A DNA stretch of 64,000 nucleotides, from positions 29,079 to 93,078 of the forward strand of contig JAGTJU010000011.1 of NCBI GenBank assembly GCA_022184915.1, given 5' to 3'. The notes beneath the pieces were generated by a model. That model had not been told where the DNA came from. It searched no databases and saw only the letters and a program-made list of their open reading frames with translations. Shown here in pieces: positions 1 to 8,210 of this stretch. This DNA comes from Myxococcales bacterium. Lineage in GTDB: Bacteria; Myxococcota_A; Polyangia; Fen-1088. A program made the translations under genes and the position numbers. Numbering within the stretch: position 1 is the stretch's first letter; each line of letters begins with the position of its first letter.

Positions 1-57
1 CGACTTGACCCGGCATCGGCTTCCCGAGACCTGCGACAATCGCGGCGACGCCTGCGA

Positions 58-1059
58 TTGAACGTCGGTACGCGCGCCCTCGTGATGGCGTTGTTGGCGT
101 GGGTCGTCTTGGGCGGCGGCGTAGCTCCAGCTCACGGGCAGCCGCCGGAGAGCCCCTCGACGGAGGCCGGGGCTCTAGACACCAAAAAAGCCCGGCGTCG
201 CGCGAAGCGGAGCCCCGCCAGGCCGTCACCGCCTCCCAGCGCCGCCCCCCCGGAGAAGGCCCCGGAGCCAGCCAAGAAGGCACCCGTGAGTGCTTCCGTT
301 TCCGACACGTCGATTTTCGAGGGCACACCTGCCCTCGCGGGCGATCTTTTGCCCGAGCTCTCCGACAGCACGCCTCCTTCCAAGATCGCGATTACCTCGT
401 TCGTCGTCGAAGGCGACGAGGCCCCGGCGGCGCTTCGGTACCAGCTGCAGGACGGTTTCGTGTTGGGCCTGGTGCGGGCGGGCGTGAGGGTGATCGACCC
501 CGAAGACCTCAAGAGCCGACTCGACGACGAGCCAGAGCTACTCGGCTGCGACAGCTCTCCCTGTCTCAAGCAGCTGGGACAGCTCGTGGGCGTCCGCCAC
601 GTGGTGCGTGTGGTGGTCGTCGTGACAGGCAATAGCTACCGCATGACGGCCCGGGTGTTTCGAACCACCGGCGCGGCTCCGGCAGCGCTTCCTGTCGAAA
701 CGCAGTCCCGCTTCTGCGACGTATGCACCGTGACGGAAGCCCGTGAGGCCATGCTCAGGTTGGCGGACGGCGTGCGCGTGCCGGACGAGCCCCGCCTGCT
801 CGATCCCGATCGTCCTCTGCCTCCCCTGCAAGCCCCTTGGTCGAAACGGGTCGGCCTTTCGGCCTTGGTTGCCGGGGTGGCCTCGATTGCGCTCGGCACG
901 GTGATCTTGTCGGCCTCGGGAGGCTCGGACAAGGGCCTCCACGCGCTGGGCGGCGCCTTCATGGGCGCCGGGGCGCTGGGCTCCGTCTCGGGCTTGTACC
1001 TTTACGGGGAAGCCCTCCGCCGCCGTCCTGTCCTGGGCCCGACACCTTCCGCACCCTGA
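58..1059 (+). CDS. Secreted or membrane protein with CsgG/TolB-like middle region, unknown function
   Basis: A 333-residue protein starting at TTG; ATG at 85 is an alternative start. Residues 1-27 form a signal peptide. A Lys/Ala/Pro-rich linker runs to about residue 105. The folded middle region (about 108-215) has alternating hydrophobic strands and a Cys pair (GCDSSPC). It is built like the N-terminal nucleotide-free domain of TolB/CsgG-type envelope proteins common in myxobacteria, but I cannot assign a family with certainty. Two hydrophobic segments follow at about 266-284 and 296-316, so the C-terminus may be membrane-anchored. It ends one base before the convergent DUF1080 gene. The upstream context lies outside the window. 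Confidence 0.75.
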   Translation: MNVGTRALVMALLAWVVLGGGVAPAHGQPPESPSTEAGALDTKKARRRAKRSPARPSPPPSAAPPEKAPEPAKKAPVSASVSDTSIFEGTPALAGDLLPELSDSTPPSKIAITSFVVEGDEAPAALRYQLQDGFVLGLVRAGVRVIDPEDLKSRLDDEPELLGCDSSPCLKQLGQLVGVRHVVRVVVVVTGNSYRMTARVFRTTGAAPAALPVETQSRFCDVCTVTEAREAMLRLADGVRVPDEPRLLDPDRPLPPLQAPWSKRVGLSALVAGVASIALGTVILSASGGSDKGLHALGGAFMGAGALGSVSGLYLYGEALRRRPVLGPTPSAP

Positions 1060-1060
1060 G

Positions 1061-1996
1061 TCAGCGAGCGCTACCTCGCACGCGAAAACGAGCGGGCATG
1101 TCTTCGAGCGGGCGTAAGGCCACGCGGCGCACGAACAATTCGGCCCCTTCCGACAACAGTTGCAGCGCGCCGGATGTAACAGGGGTTTCCTCCGCGGCGT
1201 CGGTCCGCCGCGCACGCGCCAACGACAGCGTGAGAGCGCCGTTGGTGAGGAAAGCCACTTCGCTGCCCACCACGAGCGCCTCGGACACGTTCCAGTCACC
1301 AAAGGTGCGTTCGTAGTCCGAGCTCTTCACGACGCGCGGATCGGATTCGGGCAGAGGCAACGTCTCGGGCGGGTGTCCTCCCGCGTAAACGTAGAGTGGG
1401 GTGCCCATGAACCTCTCGCGGCGAGAAGGCACGTCGACCTTGAGGCCTCGTCCCACCCAGAGGTCCCCGCAGGAGCCTTCCTGAAGATCGAGTTCGAGGC
1501 CGCTGGCCCAAGGCTTCTGCGGCCCGAACGGGGTCAGGTCGAGCTGAGAGTGGACCACGAGCCCGCTCGAGCGGCGCAGGTGGATCCGAGGTGCCCACTT
1601 GGCTTCGCCCCAGCGCCATTCCACGCGGAGCCGATAGTTTTGGTACACGGCCTCGGAGACGAGGGCGCCGAAGCGCTCGCCAGAGATGCGCAAGAGGGTG
1701 CGGGGGCTGCCCTTGCGCGGGGTGTCCTCGACCACCGAAAACACCTGCGGGTCTTCGGTTCCGCCTCGGCCCGGGCTGGCGGGCGGTTCGGCGGGGGCCA
1801 AGCGGGGTTGCCAACCTGAAAAGTCTTGGCCGTTCCAAAGCTCCGTCCACGTCCCCTCCGTCTCCCCGCGCGGGGCCCGTGCGGGCGTGGCGCTTCGCTT
1901 GGAACGGCCGGCGTGGGCCGGGAGCTGCAAGGGCGGCGCAAGGGCGGCGCCCAGGGTCGAGGTGCAGGCGAGCTGAAGCAGGCGTCTTCGGTTCAT
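1061..1996 (-). CDS. DUF1080 (3-keto-disaccharide hydrolase-like) secreted protein
   Basis: A 311-residue protein. The start at 1996 is chosen because it gives a signal peptide with an Arg-rich n-region (MNRRRLL) and a hydrophobic core. Residues from about 55 onward match the DUF1080/LamG-like fold. The marks are an opening LWNGQDFSGW, a central GALVSEAVYQNYRLRVEWRW strand pair, an SSGLVVH segment and a GLELDLQEGSCGDLW segment. Family members act on 3-keto-glycosides or other polysaccharides outside the cytoplasm; the substrate here is unknown. Reading upstream of 1996 gives an Arg/Pro-rich stretch that does not look like protein. The next gene upstream is a small lipoprotein 56 bases away. 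Confidence 0.8.
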   Translation of the reverse strand: MNRRRLLQLACTSTLGAALAPPLQLPAHAGRSKRSATPARAPRGETEGTWTELWNGQDFSGWQPRLAPAEPPASPGRGGTEDPQVFSVVEDTPRKGSPRTLLRISGERFGALVSEAVYQNYRLRVEWRWGEAKWAPRIHLRRSSGLVVHSQLDLTPFGPQKPWASGLELDLQEGSCGDLWVGRGLKVDVPSRRERFMGTPLYVYAGGHPPETLPLPESDPRVVKSSDYERTFGDWNVSEALVVGSEVAFLTNGALTLSLARARRTDAAEETPVTSGALQLLSEGAELFVRRVALRPLEDMPARFRVRGSAR

Positions 1997-2052
1997 GGGA
2001 CGTGAGTCTGGGTGTCGACGGTGAGCGAAAGAGGCTTCTTCACGTGCCCGGT

Positions 2053-2409
2053 TCAAGCGTCGAGGCGGAACTTTCGACCGAGCTGCGGATCGCGCTGGCG
2101 GGGAACGGCGGGGCCCAGACCACCCGGCTTTGGTACGGGTCCCGCAGGTGTGGCGGCAGGCTCTTCGGGCGTCGAGGCCGGAACCGGGGCCTTCGGCGCG
2201 GCGGCCTTCTTGAGGGGGGCGGGCGTGGGGACGGCAGCTGCGGGCTCGTAGGGCTTGAAGATCGGCTTTGCCCTGACGCACACATCCGACGCACACTTTT
2301 GGAACTCGAGACAATCCGCGTCGACCTTGCAGGTCCCGTCGTACCGCTTGCGCGATTTACACCCGGGCACGAGCAGCAGTGCCAAGAGGCACATCCAGAC
2401 CCAACGCAT
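2053..2409 (-). CDS. Small Cys-rich lipoprotein
   Basis: A 118-residue lipoprotein. The start at 2409 is supported by a short signal peptide ending in the lipobox LVPGC and by a perfect TATAAT nine bases upstream. The mature part has a Cys-rich segment (residues about 24-42, spacing C-x5-C-x5-C-x4-C) of a kind often found in myxobacterial lipoproteins. It is followed by a Pro/Ala/Lys-rich tail that is probably disordered. The role is unknown. It is transcribed in the same direction as the DUF1080 gene and could be co-transcribed with it. Confidence 0.8.
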   Translation of the reverse strand: MRWVWMCLLALLLVPGCKSRKRYDGTCKVDADCLEFQKCASDVCVRAKPIFKPYEPAAAVPTPAPLKKAAAPKAPVPASTPEEPAATPAGPVPKPGGLGPAVPRQRDPQLGRKFRLDA

Positions 2410-2418
2410 GACCACCAA

Positions 2419-2447
2419 ATTATATACCCGCTCTTGGTAACGGTCAC
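2419..2447 (-). promoter_or_regulatory. Promoter of the small lipoprotein gene, probably leaderless
   Basis: On the minus strand, GTGACC (2447-2442) and a perfect TATAAT (2424-2419) are separated by 17 bases. Only nine bases lie between the -10 hexamer and the ATG at 2409. Transcription would therefore begin at or within a base or two of the start codon, giving a leaderless or nearly leaderless message. Confidence 0.6.
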
Positions 2448-2498
2448 CTTTTGTGGCCATTTCCCAGAGCGGGGCGATGTAGGCTGTGGCGCTCAGCC

Positions 2499-3494
2499 TT
2501 ACTCCCCTGACCGCGCCCCCGCGGCGTCTTGCTGAGTCTGCCGGCGCTGCTGCAAGAAAGTGAGGATCTGGGCAAAACGCCGCTCGAGCGTTTGCCATGC
2601 GTCCGTGCCGATCTCGAGCCCCACGTGGGCCTTCGTACCTGTCACGTCGTAGCGGAGGGCCTCGAGGACTCCGGAGACGCCCAGGACCTTGAGTTGGGGA
2701 CGCATGGCGAGGGCCTCGGTACGCTGGGCCAACGCGAAGACCACGGCTCTCGCATCGGCCTCCGTGGCGGCTTGCCCCACGGCCACCACGTGGAGGTCGT
2801 CTCGCCCGCCCGCCCGGAGCGCAAACCACGTGAGCTTCGCGGCCTCCGGGAACACGGACGCGAAGCGTGTCTGCATCTGCGGCGTGACCTCGACGAGCAA
2901 CTCCAAAGCGACGGGGATGCCTGCAGGCCACGCACGGGTAAGCGCCTGGTTCGATGCGCGGTACCAGGGGGCGGACACGAAGGAGGTGCCAAGCCCTTCG
3001 GCTACATCGACGGCACGTTCCACGGCCGCCCGCGGTCCCAGAGCCACCCTGCCGGCCTGAATCAGGGAAAGGCTTCGTTGCGAATCGCCCCAGAGGGGAC
3101 GCTCGCGGTAGGCAGGCAGATCGCGTCCGGCGGCGATCTCCGATCGCGCGAGCGCGTCCTCGCCGAATCGGCCCTGGTAAATCCCCAGGTTCTCCTCGCC
3201 CCAGGCGTCCACGGCCACCAGTACGGCGTGATCCACATCTTCGCTTTCGACGAACCCCTGGCGCTGGCGCAGCTCGCTCGCTGAGGTGCCCGCAGCGAGG
3301 GCCTCTTTCCAGGTAGTCCGCAACCGGGCGTAGTCGATGTAGAGCACCGACACCGCCCCTGTCGGCACGGCCTTCATCAAGGGATGCGTGGGAGGCACCG
3401 GCACCCGGTCATCCTCCCGGGGGGGCCGGGGGGGCGACGCACAGGCCGAAGCGAAAAGTCCCGCAGCCAGCAGAGCCCGAAGTCGGGAACACAT
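2499..3494 (-). CDS. Lipoprotein of unknown function downstream of tyrA
   Basis: A 331-residue protein starting at ATG 3494. The signal peptide ends in a lipobox-like LFASAC, so the mature protein is probably lipidated. The rest (PTGAVSVLYIDYARLR and onward) alternates strands and helices. It recalls the other lipoprotein in this window (36586-38475), which also begins with a short sentence-like beta segment and a series of Ala-rich helices. No catalytic motif is visible. It lies 10 bases after the tyrA stop codon and is probably co-transcribed with tyrA, but nothing suggests a role in aromatic amino acid synthesis. Confidence 0.75.
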   Translation of the reverse strand: MCSRLRALLAAGLFASACASPPRPPREDDRVPVPPTHPLMKAVPTGAVSVLYIDYARLRTTWKEALAAGTSASELRQRQGFVESEDVDHAVLVAVDAWGEENLGIYQGRFGEDALARSEIAAGRDLPAYRERPLWGDSQRSLSLIQAGRVALGPRAAVERAVDVAEGLGTSFVSAPWYRASNQALTRAWPAGIPVALELLVEVTPQMQTRFASVFPEAAKLTWFALRAGGRDDLHVVAVGQAATEADARAVVFALAQRTEALAMRPQLKVLGVSGVLEALRYDVTGTKAHVGLEIGTDAWQTLERRFAQILTFLQQRRQTQQDAAGARSGE

Positions 3495-3504
3495 GGGGAG
3501 GGTC

Positions 3505-4404
3505 TCAGCTCCGCCGAGCGCCGTCGTCCACCAAGGTGCGGCGTGCCGCGCGGGCCACTCCCAAAAGCTCGGCGAGTGCCACCGCGTCCTCACGCTCGAG
3601 GGCGTCTCGCAGCAGGCCGAGGCTGGTGGAAAGTGCGTCCACGAGAGGCATGAGGTGGGGTTTGTTGGCGAGAAAGATATCCCGCCACACCGCGGGGGAA
3701 GACGCTGCGATCCTAGTCGTGTCCCGCAGGCTCGTGGGGCTCGCTCCTGCGGGCATCGCCTGCACGAGCGCCTCCGCTTGAGGCGCGAGGGCGTGCGCGA
3801 GCGCAAAGGCTGCGACGTGAGGCAGGTGGCTCGCCGCAGCCATGAACGCATCATGCGAGCGGGCCTCTGCCCGGACGGGCTTTGCGCCCACCGCCTCCCA
3901 GAGCGCGAAGGCTCGCTCGACGTCTGCGGGGCGGGCGCCATCGGTGCAAACCAGGCAAGGCTTCGCGGCGTACAGATCGCCCGTCGCGGCCGCAACGCCG
4001 GTCGCCTCGAGCCCGGCCAGCGGATGGCATCCCACGAAGCCCACCTCGGGGGGAAGTGCGCCCTTGACGTCTGCGATCACCCGGCTCTTGACGCTCCCAA
4101 TGTCGATGACGAGACAGTCCGGACGGAGTGCGGATGCCATCTGGCGCGCCAGAGCGCCCAAGCTGCCCACCGGGGCCGCCAGGATCACGAGATGCGCATC
4201 GGCGACCGCCGCTTCGGGGCTCGCGGCCATGCGATCGACGACCCCCTTTGCCATGGCCGGAAGACCGGCGGCAGGATCGAGATCGTAGCCCACCACGTGT
4301 TTCACGCAGCCAGCCTGGCGCGCGGCAAGCGCCAGTGAGCCCCCCATGTAGCCCACGCCCAACAGCGCGCCGGTCTCGAAGGTTGGGTGCGAGGTCGGTC
4401 CCAT
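3505..4404 (-). CDS. tyrA: Prephenate dehydrogenase
   Basis: A 299-residue protein that oxidatively decarboxylates prephenate to 4-hydroxyphenylpyruvate in tyrosine synthesis. The N-terminal Rossmann fold has the NAD-binding GVGYMGGSLALAAR loop followed by an acidic strand end (GYDLD). The family motifs DIGSVK and GCHPLAG, and a helical dimerisation domain with a conserved SHLPH segment, are all visible. Length is normal for TyrA without a fused chorismate mutase or ACT domain. ATG 4404 fits the start of the Rossmann fold better than an upstream in-frame codon, and a TACTCT hexamer lies seven bases upstream. Confidence 0.95.
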   Translation of the reverse strand: MGPTSHPTFETGALLGVGYMGGSLALAARQAGCVKHVVGYDLDPAAGLPAMAKGVVDRMAASPEAAVADAHLVILAAPVGSLGALARQMASALRPDCLVIDIGSVKSRVIADVKGALPPEVGFVGCHPLAGLEATGVAAATGDLYAAKPCLVCTDGARPADVERAFALWEAVGAKPVRAEARSHDAFMAAASHLPHVAAFALAHALAPQAEALVQAMPAGASPTSLRDTTRIAASSPAVWRDIFLANKPHLMPLVDALSTSLGLLRDALEREDAVALAELLGVARAARRTLVDDGARRS

Positions 4405-4411
4405 GCGGCAC

Positions 4412-4417
4412 AGAGTA
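4412..4417 (-). promoter_or_regulatory. Possible -10 element of tyrA
   Basis: TACTCT on the minus strand (4417-4412) lies seven bases before the tyrA ATG. No convincing -35 is seen. It is listed because its distance from the start codon fits the leaderless pattern of other genes in this window. Confidence 0.3.
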
Positions 4418-4468
4418 GCAGCCCGTGACGGAAGCATCCGACAGCTGGGAGGCTCCTCGAACGCCCGC

Positions 4469-5230
4469 TCACGGGGCGGGCGGACGCCGTGGCCCCGGAG
4501 GCTGCGAGTCTGGCTCGGGATAGGTGGCGGGCCGAGGGTCGGGACGCGCAGGGCGGGAGCCGCTCTCCCAGGTCAGGGGATCGAGGTGAAACTGCACGAA
4601 CGCCATCCCCAGGAAGTGAGTTCCGTGGGAGTTCTCCGCCTCGTTCACGTTCTGGTTGGCGGCGGCCCCCCCGGGGAAGAAAAAATGGTAACCGGGAGAG
4701 GCCTCGAGGCCCACGACGAACAGTTTGTTCAGGTGGTAGTCGAGTGCCACCACCCCGTTCCAGACGAAGCCCTTGTCGGAGACCTGGTCGTTATCGAGCG
4801 GTGGCCGGACGTCCCTGTGCAGACCCAGGGCGACGCCCCCGTTCACCCCGAGCCGCAGGAAGGTGGACGGCTCGGGATGGCTGTCGAGCGCGAAGTCACC
4901 GTCGAGTCCCAGGAGGAACTGAAAAAGTGTGCTTCCTCCTGGCCCCGAGACACCCGCCTCGTCCTGCGAGCGTTGGTCGAAGATACGGGTCCCGCTGACG
5001 ACGAAATCGATGAAAAGCACCTCGGCGCCAAGCTCGAACCCCATCGAAGGGCCCTGCGCGAGGTCGAAGTAATCAGAGGCGTTGGCGGCGAGGCTGTTCG
5101 ATCCCTGGCCCGTGACCCAGCCGCCTTTCATCGAGGCGTAAAGGTCGAGCAGCTTTGCTTCGGCCCGAGGCGCGTCGCGAGCCACCAGGGCCAAGGCTCC
5201 GAGCACCGCCAAACCGAGTCGTTTATTCAT
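4469..5230 (-). CDS. Outer-membrane beta-barrel-like protein
   Basis: A 253-residue secreted protein with a signal peptide (about residues 1-25, ending AEA). Regular amphipathic strands with aromatic girdle residues follow (for example MGFELGAEVLFIDFVV, WNGVVALDYHLNKLFVVGLE and GYHFFF). This is typical of small outer-membrane barrels. The last 35 residues are Pro/Arg-rich and not barrel-like. Its start codon overlaps the stop of the glutaredoxin-domain gene by ATGA, so the two are translationally coupled. Function unknown. Confidence 0.75.
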   Translation of the reverse strand: MNKRLGLAVLGALALVARDAPRAEAKLLDLYASMKGGWVTGQGSNSLAANASDYFDLAQGPSMGFELGAEVLFIDFVVSGTRIFDQRSQDEAGVSGPGGSTLFQFLLGLDGDFALDSHPEPSTFLRLGVNGGVALGLHRDVRPPLDNDQVSDKGFVWNGVVALDYHLNKLFVVGLEASPGYHFFFPGGAAANQNVNEAENSHGTHFLGMAFVQFHLDPLTWESGSRPARPDPRPATYPEPDSQPPGPRRPPAP

Positions 5231-5988
5231 ATCGTCTCCCCGAGGAGGGCCTCGACCCTTCTTGGGTCGAAACCGATCAACAAACGTCCGCGAACCTCGA
5301 GGATCGGCACCCTGTCGGCATCTACCCCGAGGGCTGCGGCCTTTCGCCGCAACTCATCGGCAGCTGCGAGATCTTTCTCGACGTCCTTGTCGACGAACGG
5401 AATGTCGTGGGAAAGGAAGTACTGCCGCGCGCTTCGACAAGCTCCACACCAGCTCGTCCCGTAGAGCGTGACGTCAGGCCTACGATCGCCTCCCGGCTTG
5501 GCTCGGGCGATGGCCTGGTCCGTGGGCTCGGCTGCGGGTCTTTCTGCCAAGCGGGACGAGTCGCCCGGGGGCAAGCGAGCCAACGCTTGAGTCTCGAAGA
5601 CCTCTCGCGCTACTCGTCGAGCGGGCGCGCGTCCCGCGTCCATCACCTGTGCCAGGTTCACCACCCACACACCCGTCGCGGATGGCGAGCCTTCCGAGGG
5701 TTTCGGCTCGAGGGCGCGTACCACGCCTCGTGACTCCGCGGGGACGTCGCTCGCTTGGTCCGTCGTAGCGAAGGTGCCTTCGGACGTGGCGTATACGAAC
5801 AGCCACCCGCCGCCCGACTCCACGTAGACCGGCTCCGGCGGAAGAGGCACCACGGGCGGGGTCGAGGGCGCTTCTCGTCTGCACGCGAGCAGGAATAGAC
5901 AGAGAAGGCAAGCTGCCAGCCTCGAACGGGAGAGGGCTGGCCGTGCGCCAGGGATGTGCTTTGCGGAGGAGCGGGTGGGTCTGGTCAT
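5227..5988 (-). CDS. Lipoprotein or membrane-anchored glutaredoxin-domain protein
   Basis: A 253-residue protein starting at ATG 5988. A basic n-region and a hydrophobic core end in CLFLLACRRE, a lipobox, so the protein is probably exported and lipidated. The N-terminal half includes a repeat-poor region and a segment with VWVVNLAQVMDAGR. The C-terminal 80 residues form a glutaredoxin/thioredoxin-like fold with the redox motif WCGAC (in GTSWCGACRSARQYF) and the later cis-Pro region (RVPILEVRG). Glutaredoxin domains reduce or isomerise disulfides; here the location would be periplasmic. It is coupled by ATGA overlap to the downstream beta-barrel gene, which may be its partner. Confidence 0.8.
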   Translation of the reverse strand: MTRPTRSSAKHIPGARPALSRSRLAACLLCLFLLACRREAPSTPPVVPLPPEPVYVESGGGWLFVYATSEGTFATTDQASDVPAESRGVVRALEPKPSEGSPSATGVWVVNLAQVMDAGRAPARRVAREVFETQALARLPPGDSSRLAERPAAEPTDQAIARAKPGGDRRPDVTLYGTSWCGACRSARQYFLSHDIPFVDKDVEKDLAAADELRRKAAALGVDADRVPILEVRGRLLIGFDPRRVEALLGETI

Positions 5989-6085
5989 GCGGGGGCCTTG
6001 GTGACGCGTCGAACACGGGTCTTCGGGAGGGTTCGCTTTGGACACGACTTGTCGTTTGGGCGTCTCGAAGGGTATTTTGCCTCCC

Positions 6086-6244
6086 GTGAACCCCGAGAGG
6101 CACGAACTCCATTCCCGACCCGACACCACGAGCCGCGTGGTGCTCGTCGGGATGCTGCTGTTGGCGGCGGTGGGCATAGTAACAGTCTTCGGCGAAGGCT
6201 TGTGGTCGCTCGCCAAGGGTGACCTATCCGTCCAAAATCCTTGA
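6086..6244 (+). CDS. Small single-pass membrane protein
   Basis: A possible 52-residue protein starting at GTG 6086; an ATG at 6038 would extend it to 68 residues. It has a polar N-terminus and one strong hydrophobic helix (VVLVGMLLLAAVGIVTVFG), then a short polar tail. Its stop codon lies inside the putative -35 element of the next gene. Support is limited to the hydrophobic segment and its position, so this gene is tentative. Confidence 0.4.
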   Translation: MNPERHELHSRPDTTSRVVLVGMLLLAAVGIVTVFGEGLWSLAKGDLSVQNP

Positions 6245-6269
6245 CCGTTTTGGACCCTCGGCTTAGCGT
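6241..6269 (+). promoter_or_regulatory. Leaderless promoter of the FHA-CpaF-like gene
   Basis: TTGACC (6241-6246), a 17-base spacer and TAGCGT (6264-6269) are followed by only six bases before ATG 6276. The same arrangement, with the same TAGCGT and the same spacings, precedes the lipoprotein gene at 18939. The -35 overlaps the stop codon of the small membrane protein gene. Confidence 0.55.
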
Positions 6270-6275
6270 GGCACC

Positions 6276-8204
6276 ATGGTGATTCTCAGCCTGACCGAAA
6301 AAGGCGGTGAGACGAAGCAGCTGCAGTTCGACAAAGCCGAAGTAGGGGTCGGACGGGTGCAGGGCAACGACATCGTTTTGCCCAAGGGCAACGTCTCGAA
6401 ACGCCACTGCCGGATCGTCCTGCAGGACGGCCGTTTCTCCATCGAAGACCTCAAAAGCACCAACGGCACGTACGTGAACGGCCGCAAGGTCGCTGAAGTG
6501 ACCGAGGTTTTCGGCGGCGACAAGATCTACATCGGCGACTTCGTCATTCGCATCGAGAACGCGCCCACCGCCGAGGCGGCGAATCTCGGCACCGAAGCGG
6601 GCTCGCTGAGCACCGCTCTGGGAAACCGCCGCCCTCCTCCGCCCCCACCCGGGCGCCCCACGAGTTCCTTGCCGACGCAGAGTGAAGAGGGGAGCCGCCC
6701 TCCTCTGCCGCCCCCGCCTCCCGGGCGCCGCGACACCATGGTGCCTCAGCAGTCGGCAGAAGCGCCTGTGTTTGCGCCGCTTGCACCGGCGCCGGCTGTT
6801 GTCTCCCCCCCCACCGTGCTCGATCTCGACGACAGCGAGCCGTTGGCCACGGCGCCGCCCCGCGCCCCTACGCCGCCGCCGGCTCCTTCTCCCCCCGTGC
6901 AGCCCTCGTTCGGGGCGCCTGCGTTGCAGGCTCCCTTCGGGGCGCCTGCGTTGCAGGCTCCCTTCGCGGCGCCTGCGTTGCAGCCCCCGGTGCTCCAGCC
7001 CCCGGTGCTCCAGCCTGTCTCGGCCCCCCCCGCGAAGGCCCAGGCCCCCGCTTCTCAATCCCCCATCCAACCGCCGGCTCCGGTGGCCGCACCTCCGGTG
7101 TATGCGGAGGCTCCCGAAGGCGACGACGATCTTCGTGAGCGGGCGTTGAGCGACGCCATCACCGCCACGAAAAAGCGCGGGGCCGTTGCTCCCAACAGGT
7201 TCGATAACCCCGCCAACCCTGCCGCGTGGATTTCGCAGGTCCTGTCGGATGCCTCCGTGGCTGGCGTTTACGTCATGGGCCCCGAGGCGGTCGAGCTCGA
7301 ACGCAACGGAAAGCGTGAGGCCGTGTCGCTCGGACAGGCCGAGTCCAAAGCCCTGGCGCTGACGATCCGGACCTTGGCAGAGCGGGCCGGCGTCTCCGTC
7401 GAGCCGGGTGTGGTGGACGTTGCCGTGGAAGGCGGCGCACGCCTCGTAGCCATCTTCCCGCCCTACGCACGCAGTGTCTGTGCCAGCCTCACCCGCGGCG
7501 TCATGACCGAGACCGACCTTGGGTCTCTCCAGAGCGCGGGCTGCATGTCGGCCGATGTGAAAAGTGTTTTGCAGGCGGCTCTTGCCTCGAGGTGCAACAT
7601 CCTCGTATCGGGCGATCGCTTGCCGGCTCTTTCCCTCCTGCGCGCCCTCGCCCGTGAGCTTGACCCGCACAGCACGGTGATCAGCGTGGGCGAACTGGTG
7701 GCGAGCAACGATCCAGAGAAGCCCTGGGTGACTTTGGCAACCGAGCCTCGCAATCCGGACCTCATTCACGCCGTTGCGCATCTGCACCCTGAGTACGTCT
7801 TCGCGGACGTGTCGGCCGCAGCCGTTGCCGCTGACATCCTCCACGAGTGCACGTTCGGGCAGCAGGGCGCGGTGGTACTCGCGCCCGGCCGCTCGGCACG
7901 AGATGCGCTTGCCCGGCTCGAGGCTGGCACTGGCTCCTCCTTTCGTGCAGCCTCTGCCACGAAATTGATCGCCACGGCCTTCGACCTCGTCGTGCACTGT
8001 GTGCCTCTTCAATCCGGGTGGCGGATATCCACTCTGGCAGAGCCGACGGTGACTCAGGACGGGCGCATCGACGCCACCGAGCTCATCGCCTTCGAGCCGA
8101 AGGGCACTGGGGGAGCCTATAAGTCGGGCAGCACCAGCAGCCGCCTGGCGATGACCCTGGAAGCACGGGGCAAGCCCGTTCCGAACGACGTCTTGCGACG
8201 CTGA
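6276..8204 (+). CDS. FHA domain fused to a degenerate CpaF/TadA-type secretion ATPase
   Basis: A 642-residue protein. Residues 1-92 are an FHA phosphothreonine-binding domain with GR (26-27), SKRH (41-44) and STNGTYVNG (61-69). Residues 93-285 are a Pro-rich linker with tandem repeats. Residues about 290-610 follow the order of CpaF/VirB11 ATPases: N-terminal domain, the IFPPYARS segment, the NILVSG strand, a Walker B position and a terminal region (FDLVVHCVPL). The catalytic motifs are lost. The P-loop is replaced by GDRLPALS with no GKT, the Walker B Glu is absent (YVFADVS), and the usual His-box is GAVVLAPGRSARDALARLE. It is probably a non-hydrolysing signalling scaffold. The SMI1/TPR gene follows after six bases. 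Confidence 0.85.
   Translation: MVILSLTEKGGETKQLQFDKAEVGVGRVQGNDIVLPKGNVSKRHCRIVLQDGRFSIEDLKSTNGTYVNGRKVAEVTEVFGGDKIYIGDFVIRIENAPTAEAANLGTEAGSLSTALGNRRPPPPPPGRPTSSLPTQSEEGSRPPLPPPPPGRRDTMVPQQSAEAPVFAPLAPAPAVVSPPTVLDLDDSEPLATAPPRAPTPPPAPSPPVQPSFGAPALQAPFGAPALQAPFAAPALQPPVLQPPVLQPVSAPPAKAQAPASQSPIQPPAPVAAPPVYAEAPEGDDDLRERALSDAITATKKRGAVAPNRFDNPANPAAWISQVLSDASVAGVYVMGPEAVELERNGKREAVSLGQAESKALALTIRTLAERAGVSVEPGVVDVAVEGGARLVAIFPPYARSVCASLTRGVMTETDLGSLQSAGCMSADVKSVLQAALASRCNILVSGDRLPALSLLRALARELDPHSTVISVGELVASNDPEKPWVTLATEPRNPDLIHAVAHLHPEYVFADVSAAAVAADILHECTFGQQGAVVLAPGRSARDALARLEAGTGSSFRAASATKLIATAFDLVVHCVPLQSGWRISTLAEPTVTQDGRIDATELIAFEPKGTGGAYKSGSTSSRLAMTLEARGKPVPNDVLRR
6909..7013 (+). repeat. 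In-frame tandem repeats in the Pro-rich linker
   Basis: A 27-base unit starting TTCGGGGCGCCTGCGTTGCA occurs three times (6909-6935, 6936-6962 and a shortened copy from 6963). Two 15-base units follow (6984-6998 and 6999-7013). They encode FGAPALQAP-type and PPVLQ-type repeats in the linker of the FHA-CpaF-like protein. Copy number is likely to vary between strains. Confidence 0.8.
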
Positions 8205-8210
8205 ACACGC

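Noticed and set aside
5985..8012. A 675-codon open frame on the minus strand
   Set aside because: It is antisense to the FHA-CpaF-like gene and its translation is Arg/Gly-rich with no recognisable fold.
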